Below, piece by piece: positions 1 to 10,700 of a stretch of 14,733 nucleotides of DNA. Below the pieces are notes generated by a model. The model was not told the DNA's origin and ran no database searches. It was given only the letters and a program-made list of their open reading frames with translations. The position numbers and the translations under genes are program-made. Within the stretch, counting starts at the first letter, position 1. Each line of letters opens with the position of its first letter. Source of the DNA: Lunasporangiospora selenospora (taxonomy: Eukaryota > Mortierellomycota > Mortierellomycetes > Mortierellales > Mortierellaceae); NCBI GenBank assembly GCA_015680635.1, contig JAABOA010000465.1:1-14733 (forward strand). Direction: 5' to 3'.

Positions 1-65
1 TAATAGTATTAAACAATATGATACTAGAATGATCTTAAAAAAGAATAAAAAGGTAAAAGAAAAAA
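1..65. other. 3' flank of TOM1, AT-rich
   Basis: This short stretch lies downstream of the stop codon. On the coding strand it is T-rich followed by mixed AT, as expected for a fungal 3' untranslated region. No clear AATAAA signal is visible. Confidence 0.5.
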
Positions 66-1305
66 CTATGCAAAAGCAAATCCGGTACTGCATTCTGAGA
101 TCGCTGTCAATAACTGTTGGCGCAAATCATCGTACGTCTCATACTCTGGTAGATCGAGTTGGTTAAAGCTATAGGAGAGGGAAAAAGAAGCTTTGTCAGC
201 AAGACCGAACAGTAATACCATTTCATTGACTATAGGGAAAAAGAAGAAGAAAAAAAAAAAAACTTACCAAGTGTGCGCTGATGGCAGACGTTTCATCGAA
301 GAAAAGTCCTTGTGGATCTGGAACTTTTGCACTCCAGAAATACCTTGCAGCTGCGAGAATCCTCCAAGAGGTACCTTGGATGTGCCCGTAACAAACTGAA
401 GGAGCTTGGCTCTCTCAGTCTGATCAAATGATCGAACGGCTCTCCAAAAGTTTTGAATTTGAGGCGACGCTGGGGTGTAGTTCTGGTACTCAGTATTGTT
501 TTTCCACTCATCCACATCAATATCCGGCAGACCTGAGATCAGCAATTCCAGCTCCTGCTCATTGAAAATGCTGATCAAGTGGCTCGGGATGAGCTCGTGG
601 AAACCCTGAAGGAAGTTATGGATCTGGTCCTTGATCGCCAAAGTCAGCTTTTGCTCCGTGATGTACTTCACATACTCGTGCTTGTTCTCTTCCGTGACAG
701 GAATGTTTCGTCCATCCGGCTTCAAGTCAACAACCTTTGTGTTGCCAAAGTCATCTGTCTCAACACTAAAAGTCTCATCCACAATGTCCGTGATGTCGTT
801 CTCCAGCATCCACACCAAACTCTTGTAGTACTCAGGATCCACCGCTTCAACATCACGGTAATCGACTGGACGGCCAAGGATGTGCTTGTAGAATGATCGA
901 GTGAAGTACGCGTCTAAAAGTCGCCCATCGTATATAGCCTTGCCAATGATACGGCCGATAAACTTGAAGAAGAGCAGGTGATCTGAGTTCACCCAAGATG
1001 CACGGTTGGGCTGATAGGTTAACTTGTCTGCGGCTGAGGTTTTGAAAAGTGCATAGTCCGGGTTGAACATCTGTCTTGCCAACACTTGGAACCACTCACG
1101 CGTCACTCCTCCGGCATCAACACCTTCCTCGCCATGGAAGTGCACACTCAGCTTGCTGTACTTGATTTCTTCACCTGATCGCGACTGGAGATAGGTGAAC
1201 GAGTCCACAAAGACCATCTCGCGACGGACATTCATCTGCAAAGTACCATAATGGTCCCGAGCAGGGTTACGTTTGTGGAGTTGTTGCGTAAAGTAGTTGC
1301 GCTTG
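66..1305 (-). other. HECT catalytic domain
   Basis: This is the C-terminal ubiquitin-transfer domain, about 379 residues. Typical segments are visible: [17 protein letters not shown] in the N-lobe, [32 protein letters not shown], and [20 protein letters not shown] followed by LPSAHT. The catalytic Cys of [17 protein letters not shown] (about residue 3850) is made only after splicing, because its codon is TG at 269-268 plus C at 168. Thirty-three residues follow it, as in human HUWE1. The tail ends GFAFA, which keeps the Phe four residues from the end that HECT ligases need for transfer. Nothing suggests loss of activity once the last intron is removed. Confidence 0.96.
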
Positions 1306-4300
1306 TTGTCAAACTCGAGCATCTTTGGGTTGTGCACTAGGAGTGAGAAAGAGCCGCTCATCAGAGCAGGGTTGTTGCGCACCATGATATTCAAGATCTT
1401 GGAATGCTTCTCTGTGAACTGCAAGAAAAGCTCTTCCGTGGCATTTGAGGCGGCTTTGGATACCTCCTCGTCCATCTCCAGTGTTGATGGTCTCAGTCCA
1501 ACATACTTGCAAACCACCATGAATGATTCGATTAACGGAAGAAGCACGGTCGCTACATGAACCATGTCGCTCCGTTCATGAATAAGCTCAAGTGTATCGC
1601 CAACCTTGGTCCACAGTAGATGGAAATCAAGACTGTCATAGATTTGGGTCACCTTTTCCTCATCCTGGCTCAGGCTTAGTAGTCCAGAGTGGATGTCCCG
1701 CATCGACCTGGGGATAATAGCGTCCGCTTCCTCGGGGTCGACTGTCGGCGCAAGCTCGATGTTCTGAGTTGCAGCAGGTATCTGTGGTGTCTGCCTCCTG
1801 GAATACATGTAGTCAATCGTCTTGAGAACACGAAGCAGCTTGGCTTGCCTAGAGGATGCAGGCGAGAACTTTTCGAGTGCTACTCCCTGAACTTCCACGC
1901 CACTCATTGCATTCTCCAACGTCTGCTCAAGAGCATCCAGATCCTCTGTAATGCCCAACCCGAGTTCGCGTGCAACTCTCACCAGCTCGGCTGTGATCAC
2001 TGTTCTTGCTCCTGCCAAGACTGAGAGATTTTGGATTACTGAAAGTGTGAATTGGAACGTTTTGCTTGAGCACTCCCCTGCTGTCAGCACCCGGACAATT
2101 AGTTGGATGCAATGATCCGGAATGACAGGAGGCTTGAGTGCTGGTGGTTCTGAGTCTGCAATCTTTGATTCTGTTTTGGTGTCTACCTTACCCTCTCCTG
2201 ATACTGCTGCTGTCTCACCAACTGCGGCTGAAGAAGTAGGGACAGAAGCTGATGCAGAGGCACTAGCAGAATCAGTCTCTTGGGCTGAAGGAGCTTCTTG
2301 AGTTGTTGTGCCTGCTGTACTGGGATCTGTAGTCGATGCACCTGAAGGTTCGACTAACGGAGCTGAAGCATCTGATGACGGGTCCTTTGCTGCTGATTTT
2401 TCGCTCTTTGTAGGAGCATCGTCCTTGGACAGAGTGGACAGGGGTCGGCAGATAACTGAGAGCAATGTCATCAGTTGCTCCATCAGGGCTGAGTTCTCCA
2501 CAAAGATTGGACGCTCCAACAAGTCTAGAAGTAAGACGATGGGGTACTTGCTACTGATCTCCTTTTCCCTGCCCTTGCCCTTCTTTGAGTGCTTCTTCAG
2601 AGTCACATTCTCATGCTCAGTCAAAAAGAAGATGGCTGCCTGAGAATTGAACGAGACAATGTAGTAAAGCGCTTCAAAGCAACGACGAGCCACAAGATTG
2701 GGCACGTTATCCATCGAAACAGGCGCAGGTGCTTGCGTAGAGGTGCCCTTGCCCTTGTGTGATTTTGGAGCGGGCTTACCTCGGAGCGACATTTGGGCAA
2801 AGCTCTTGTCGACGGCGGCCAGGTCCGTACCTCCATCCTGAAGAATAGACAGCAGAAGCGACAATAGTTCTGAACGGGTTTTGTTGTTCTCACAAAGGTT
2901 GACCAAGAGCTTGTTGAGAATGTTCTTGGACAAAGGCTGAGGTAAGAACATCAGTCGGACAAGAGTTGCCAGCGAAGATTTGTCGACAAGTTGTATCGCA
3001 TCTCTTTGGACATGTGCTTTTTTGGCTTGAGCTTGTGAAGATGAGTTGGTGGCAAGCAAATCTCTGGCTTCACGCAATCTGGGAAAATGTCTTGGGAAAT
3101 GATCGAGCATTGCAGATGTTTCCGCCATCAGGCTGGAAAGCCCAGTTCCAGCTTGGTAAAGTTGGCGGAGCTGTGGCATCAATCGAGAGAAAGAAAAATC
3201 GCCAAGGCCCATGTGAGGTTCTCCGGTCGAACTTGAGGCTCCACCCTGTCCACGCATTAGCTCATCTAGCTCTGCGCGCATGTTCTGGGGAAGGGCATCC
3301 AAAAAATCTGAGTTGATGGCCTGTGATGAGGATGCTGGCTGTACAGCTGGTGCAGGAGGCCGCTGAGACTGGAGGTAATCATTGTAAACTTCACGGCGCA
3401 TATCCTCGGGTAAGGCTTCCAAAAACTCGGGATCAATGTCGCTTCCTGTGATATCAACCAACTCCCCATCAATCATCACAGTGCGGCGTTCAGAGGCCAC
3501 TGGTTCTGCGGGCGCTTCTGGTTGTCCACTAGTCGTCAAACTCTCGACATCCATGGCGGTATCCTCTGTCGCAACAGGTGTTTCCTCCGTCTCCCCGCGC
3601 GCTGCCCTGGTGGCTGCTTCTTCGGCACGTCTAGCAGCGGCACTTTCTTCAGCAGCGGCCTCCTCCGCAATTCGAGCCTTCTCTTCCTCCTCGCGCTTAA
3701 TACGTTCCGCTTCTTCTTCTGCCTTTCTCTTCTCCTCCGCAGCTTTCTTACGTTCAGTCTCAGCCTTCCTTCTTAGCTCCAGTTCCTTGGCCTCACGTTC
3801 GAGTCTCAGCCTCATCTCTTCCTTGGCGGCTGGGATGAGGGCATTGACAACATGGGTAACTAGTCTTTGAGCCTTTTCAGAAGCCGAAGTTCCATACATC
3901 ATTCTACACTCCTGAGCCCAGCGCTGAGAGGTGGAGTAAGGAATAAATTCTTGGACAGTGTTGAACATATCTCTCTTTGCTGCGTTTGAGCTGTCGATTG
4001 AAGATCCAGCGGAAGCTGTTGTCGTAGGTGCCTCCCCTGAATTGGGGTTGTGGGATCCAATGCGGTCAACAGGCGTGAGTACTGCTGGATGACCGGGGTT
4101 AACTTCAACACGGAAAGCCCCGTGACCAGCACGAATAGCGCCTCCGTTCAAGAGAGTGCCGAGAACCTGGGAGGTTTAGTAGACCTTCCAACGATTGCCA
4201 GTTTGCGAGCCCCATGCTCCGAGATCCTCCTCGGCGGTGGGCATCTGCAGACGGATTAGCGCGTGCGTTCGACGGTTGTGCGAGAAGTGGATGAGTGATG

Positions 4301-4762
4301 GCGTCATCAGATGTTGGGTAGAATGGGTTGCGGGCAGGCGATCCGAGCAGAGGGAAGTCGTCATCTTCAATGATCGGGATGCGGCCATGATCAGCGCCCG
4401 ATTCGTTCCAGATGAAGCCCCGGTCATCCAGTCGTCGCTGGGAGATTCTTGGACGGCGACCACGAAGATCAATGACTTGGGCATTGTTGAGTAACCCTTC
4501 ATTGTTGTTGATGACAAAGGTGCTGGTCATATCCCATTGGCCATTACGATTGGTGCCGCGTACCTCAAATCCATCATTCTCTGCGAGAAGGTTGTCGTCA
4601 AACTCATCCTCTTCTCCATCCTCTTCGTCCTCGTCATCATCATCATCATCCTCCTCGTCATCATCATCCCCAAGGATGTCATCTTCATGATGATGATGGT
4701 GGTGGTGGTGGTGATTCCCGATTGCGCCAAGCTCCAGATAGTGCTCATCGTCGTCATGGCCA

Positions 4763-4798
<36 letters not shown>

Positions 4799-7700
4799 TC
4801 GTCAATGACTTCATCAATTTCATCCTCACTAAGAATGACAGGCCTAGAATTGGCATCCCACTCCATGGTTTCCATTTCCTCGTCATCATCATCCTCGTCA
4901 TCAAGTGCTTCCTGGAGTTCTGCTTCCATTTCTTCGTCGAGGTCCTCTTCATCATCATCAGCCATGTCTTCATCATCGTTTTCGTCGTCGTCGTCTGAGA
5001 TTTCATGGCTGTGATGATGGAAAGGATTACGTTCGACAGACTCTTCCATATCTTCCTCATCTTCCTCCACGTCGCTAAGATCATCCTCACTCATATCGCT
5101 GGCATCGCTGGCGGTCTCCTCATCATACTCTTCTCCCTCATACATGTCGTCTTCGCCGCTGGAATCACCAGACTCACCATCCTCCTCCGATTCGATATTG
5201 GTACCATCAAACATTCCGAGCGATGAGTTCCGGTAGAGATCTGGTGCATCGTCCCCAGAACCGGCTCCGCTTCCAGTGCCTGACAGAGGAGTTGAAACAC
5301 GGCGAACCTTGGGCGCTCCTGGATCTGAAGCGCGGCTCATCTTGAGAGAGAGCTTTGTCAGGTGCTCCAGAGGCTTCAGGACAGCATTGACCAGGATTTT
5401 AGCATGCGGGTAGTTCAGATCGATGTCGGCCAACACGTTGGTCAATGTCATGATAAAGTTCTTTTCCAACATAGCCTTGACAATATTGATCGAGCTTTCC
5501 TCACTTGGCCTGGCGCCTGGTCCAGACGAGGACGATGGCCCCAGAATCTTGTAGCTGAGCTCAGAGAGCGACAGGAATTTCCCATACTTAATCTCCACAG
5601 GGTCGGTTGAGCTAATAGCATCCTTGAATGAGCGAATAATGCCATCTACTAAGAAGCGGCGAACCTGAGCCAGCTCGCTAAACGGCTTCTTTTCCTCCTC
5701 CTCGCGATTCTTCGAGCACATTACTACAAGAACCGATGAAGCATAGTTGGATTCGATCGAATGTTTCCGAAGTTCGACGTCGGTAGATGTAGCGACGGTT
5801 CCTCGGTAAGGGATAAGATCATTCAAAAGATAGCTCAGCCAGTTGGTCCGTGGTTTGTTGGACTGACCAGCAGTGTCTTTGCCGCTCTTCCTGCGAGAGT
5901 AATTCATGAGATCGATCTTGCAAAATGGATAAGAAATCAAGAGCTCGTTCATGCACTGCAACACAAAGCAGCGGTGCACAAAATTGGCATCATGAATAAC
6001 CTCTGTCGAGTCCTTCTCAGATTTCTCAGTTCCTGAAGTCGTTGGAGATGAGGGCTTCGCGTCCTTACTTGATGACGCTGACGCAGCAGTGGCGGTTAGT
6101 GCTGTGGATGGGAGGTTTGGGTGTCGGATACTGATGAGCTCGTTCACCAAGAAATGGATAACAGCCTCAGAGATTTCTGAGGAGTATTTCCTGGATGCTT
6201 CCGTCAAAGCTGCCGCGGCAGTAGACATATTATCCGATGATGATGCCTCAGCAGAAGCCAGCCCTTTTCCTTTGTCCTTTTCCTTTTCCTTTTCCTTTTC
6301 CTTGTCCACATCAGACGACTCCTGCTGGGAATCCACAAGGTCTTTGTTATCCTCAGCCTTGGTTGATGGGGTAGTCTTGACAAGAGACAGCTGAAGAGTC
6401 CTGAATGAAGTATCGTATTTGGCAACCCTGCAGACGCTAAGTGTACCAGCAATAAACGTATCCAAGTCTCGTAATCCAAGGTAGTTATTATGACGGAGGA
6501 ATCCTTGGAGGTCGCTTGTCCTCGAACGAGAAGGTTGGGAAAACCAGCGAACAATCTCCTTCTCCATAGTCTGCTGCAATATATAGGAGTCCTCGATGAT
6601 ATGGCGCATGATCATAATAATGAAGCTTTGCTGGCCCTGGACTCCAATACTCTCCGGCTTGAGTGTTGAGAATATGAGGTCAAGTCCATTGGACTTCAAG
6701 AAATCCATGGCCAGAGAATGGTGTCGAGTAAGTCGAACCAGGATGCGGAAAACTGAGAGGCCAATATCTTTGGTGAGATTTTGCTGCTTGAGAAGAGCGA
6801 TGGAGTATTGGAGCAGAGCCTGCATATCCTGATGCGAGAGGACTCCCTCCATGGGATTCTTCTCCGCCACTTTAGATCGCTCATCCGAGGATGCGGCGTC
6901 AGGGATAGTCCTTGGTTCGTCTGAAAGAGATACATAACACTCAATCATGAGTAAGAGAGGCGAAAGCCAAACGTTACCCTTTTGAGGGGCATTTAAGTTA
7001 ACGTGCTCCGCCAGAATTGAGGTTAGAATGGGCACAAGTGTCGCTCCGTAATCCGCCAGCTTTGGTTGGATGCTTCCGTCGCTGAAAAGTAGAGCCAGCA
7101 ATCGTAGTCTTGTGCCAAAAGTTTGTTTTGAGGATGAAGTCCAAGTGCCTTGTGCCTTGCTAATAGCCTGCATGTCGTCCATCAGCTTACTCAAGACCAT
7201 GCTATCCTTCTCTTTGCACAAAAGAGCAAGCAAATCTCGGACAGCAAAGACAATGCCGTCGATGGACTCGATCAAATCAAGGGAACGTGAGACCAACAGG
7301 GGCTTAAGTTCGTCACGGCCGTTCGAAAGCTCATCCTTGTGTTCTTTGTACATTCTGAACAACTCCCTGTATTCCTCTTCCTTTTTCTCAGTTGCTGCTG
7401 ATGCGGCTGCAGTTTCATCCGTGGCTCTTGCCTCCGATGACGAAGAAGATCCTTCACCAACAGCAGACCTTTGTGACTCTACAGCAGATGCAGTGCCGAC
7501 AGACATTTGTAGTGCTTGATGGAGCATTTCAGCATCTTCTTCATCATAGTTTTCTTCAAATGCGTTGTTGTTATCACCACCATCGTCATTGCTATTCCGG
7601 ACCCCAGTGCCACTGCTTGGGGCAACGTCGTTTCCTGGTGCAACATCGGATGTAGAGTCAGCACCAGCATTGTTGTTGTTGGACTGAGAGGGCTCTCCTG

Positions 7701-10700
7701 TGATGGATGCTGGGGGTGCAGACGTGGATGCTGCATCGGTCTCAGAGGCAGGCGCTGTGGTGGCAGCGGCTGCACGAGCCTCAGCGTCTTCTCGCTCTTG
7801 TTCGTAAATTGCGGCAGCGACGACTTCTTGATGGGTCAAAAGATACTCTGTAGCTCGCTCAATCTGATTCGCGCATCGGGTCAAGGCCAGTTCTGCGGCA
7901 GACCGAGGGAATCCCATGTCGAGCAACGTGGCAACTCCCGTGGGGTCAGGTACCAATGGTCGCGCCTCAAAGAGATTTGTTGGGGCTGTACCAAGGACAA
8001 CTGTTGGCTGAGTAGCGGTGGGCACAGGGTGCTTAATTTCACCACCAGCCCTGAGGAGATGGATAGTGATCTGAATGACGTGTCGCGCAAGGGGTGCAGG
8101 GCATTTATCGAGATACTTGTCCATCCAAAGGGCCTTGAGACGTGGCAAGATTGCGAGGCGTACGTCAACAATGAACTCATGGGGTTCAAAATAGTCATCC
8201 TTCCTGTTCCTGTCATCCCTTGAAGCCAGATAGGCGGTGTGCGACGAATCAAGCAGGAGTTTCGACGAGCTGAGCGTTTGCAGTACACTCAGAATAGACT
8301 CGATTGAGCCATGAATCTTTGACAATATCTCTTTTTGGACAGGCTCCGGAGTCGAGGTCGAAGTCGAAGAGTGGATAGTCTTGGCATCGGTCCATAGTGA
8401 CTCTAAGAGGACGAATAGGGCTTCCAAACCACCTGTCTTAACAAACGAGACTACCATAATGGTTTGAAGTGTTGCAGGGTTACGCTCGTCCAAAAACAGA
8501 AATGGGAAGAGCTGCAACATGGTGTTGATATAAAGGAACTTGTCGCCCGTTGGCTCCGCTGAATCTACAGCATCAACAGAAGAGGGTGAAGAGTGGCTTT
8601 TGTCAGATAATGCTTATCCAGTTAAATATCCAGAAAGTCGAAGAGTATTTGGGACGAGAGATTGTGTTTACTGCATTAGTTACCTATTCTCTTCCAGGAA
8701 AGATTGGTTTGCAAAACTCTTGAAAGAGAGTTTGCAATCTTGAAAGCGTTGGCTCTTTGCGTAGAGTCAAAGTCTCGTCGGTGGAACAGAAGCTTCACAA
8801 TGCCTAATGGGTTCATACGTAGAGTATTCATTGTCACGTCAGTAGGCCCATTTCATATTTATGAGACCACAAAGGCTGAGTTAAATATATAGCAACAGGC
8901 TATTACCTTGATACATTGGAGTGATGCAGCGTGGGATCTGAGTCAGCAATGACTTGAAGTACTTAGTGTTGATCGCTGAAGGAGTGAACATGTCGATGGT
9001 GGGAGTGGTTGATATATCCTTCTCCTCAGTTGCTGACTCCTCAAAGTTTTCCTCGATAGTTCCCGAGATTAACACAGGATTGAATGTCTTTTTGGCTCTA
9101 GGGTGAGGATCATTCCAGTTTTTTTGCAAAAGTCGCTTCATCGCAATACTCTCCCAAATGCACATCCTATTACAGATGACGGCGATTAAATAGTGTTAAC
9201 TGACAAAGCATCACCAATCCGAATCCATGTGTGCAATGCGGAGAAGCAAGCCACTGGCGGCTCATGGGAAGAATTCGATCGGTACATGGCATACCTATGT
9301 AACTGGCCTAAACTATCCAAAGCCTCGTCGCCATTTGCCTTCACGAATGCAGCCAGAACAGGCGCAGAGTTCCGTCCGTGCGAAAAGGTCGAGGCACAAT
9401 ACATATCGGAAAGCAGACCACTGAGTGTGTGGAGGCTAATGAGGGCTCTAAGATACTCGTTGCCTTGTGCGATATCATTCTCACTTGAGCCTAGAGAAAG
9501 TCGAGGAACAGAACACAAGCCAGGTCAGCATCTAGCTCCTTCACTTCCCTTGTTCTGTTTTGTATACATAGGTGCATCGCAGTAATATTTGCTGATACCT
9601 GAAATGTCGATGTATTGGATAAGGTCGGAGCCAGGATTAGTTGACTCCAACAATGGTTTAACCTTGACCATCACTCTGTTAACCTCCTTCATAACACAAC
9701 TAACAGCAACTCCAGGATTAGTCTCGCTGAGCAATTTTAGAAGATGCGAGAGAGTGAAAAAAGCAGGCGTGTTGGCGAGGTCGTAGGGCAAGGCCGCCAA
9801 CGAATAGAACTTCATAAAGAGGTTGATGCCATCCTCCTTGAGAAAATCTTTGGCGCTTTGGATGTTCTGGAAGAAGCTCTCGCAAAACTATGGCAATATT
9901 AAATTACTTGTTAGTAGCAAACTTAAGAGAGTCCAAGCTAGAGAAACGGGGGATATACACTCTGTTGACATACCCGTGCAGCCCCTTCAATTAACTGTGC
10001 GACAAGACTATCCTTTCTGTCATCTTTGGCAATATCTTCTTCAGTGGCCTCGCCAAGCACTGGAGCATCTTTGCTTCGGGTCTTCTGCAAGGTGCTATAC
10101 ACTAACTCATCGCTAGGCAGCGCATCTGGCTCGCATAGCTTCAACACCTCATGAAGCATGGCGACGACCTCTTTCATGACGGTAGTTTTGAGACTAGGTT
10201 GATGTCGGACAAGCTCATCCATGGAAACACCCAGGCTGGACGCGATGTCGCTATCCTGAAATGCTCGTACATGCGAAATTGATGTGAAGATATTGAAAAA
10301 CTTTTTCATCTCAAATTCTTTGGTGATCATTTCCAAACCTGCAGGATTCAAGCACATGGCTCCAAATGCTCCAGGAAGGTTCATCACAACATCTGTTGCA
10401 GCTGGAATATCCCTTGACAGGCTCGTCAAGAGCGTCTGGGGTATCTTGGCCTCCTGAAGAATGGCGAGTGAAGTTGGCTCGTTGTGGATAAAAGAAGCCA
10501 TGGTATTGATCGCTATAACAGTTAGAGTAGTGACCCTTGTTAGAGTTTAATGAATACTGAATCTGAAAACAATGAACATATAAACAGTGCAGTAGTGGCT
10601 TCCATACCATGAGCATAAACTGCTGTCCCAAGGGCACCAGGGTTCTCCATGATCAATTTAAGAGTTGACGGTAAAGTGGTGTCAATCAAGTTCCGCAATC

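Noticed and set aside
230-267. Alternative last intron using the internal CCCTATAG acceptor
   Set aside because: It would be only 38 bp, lies before the likely branch point, and gives a stop one codon after the active Cys.
3436-3870. 144-codon Ser/Ala-rich + strand frame
   Set aside because: It is the antisense of the Glu/Lys/Ala charged helix; composition explains its openness.
4537-4998. 153-codon + strand frame rich in Val and Ile, and a Thr/Met-rich minus-strand frame at 4527-5090
   Set aside because: Both are other-frame readings of the GAT/GAC triplet repeat that encodes the acidic domain.
7516-8223. 235-codon open frame on the + strand
   Set aside because: It lies antisense to the UBA and linker coding region, shows no family motif, and has low-complexity Cys/Val/Gly stretches typical of a shadow frame.
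9167-9204. 38-bp intron with GTCAGT donor following [11 protein letters not shown]
   Set aside because: A better donor GTATGC at 9294 has the matching phase, gives a normal 128-bp intron and joins QLHR to [12 protein letters not shown] cleanly.
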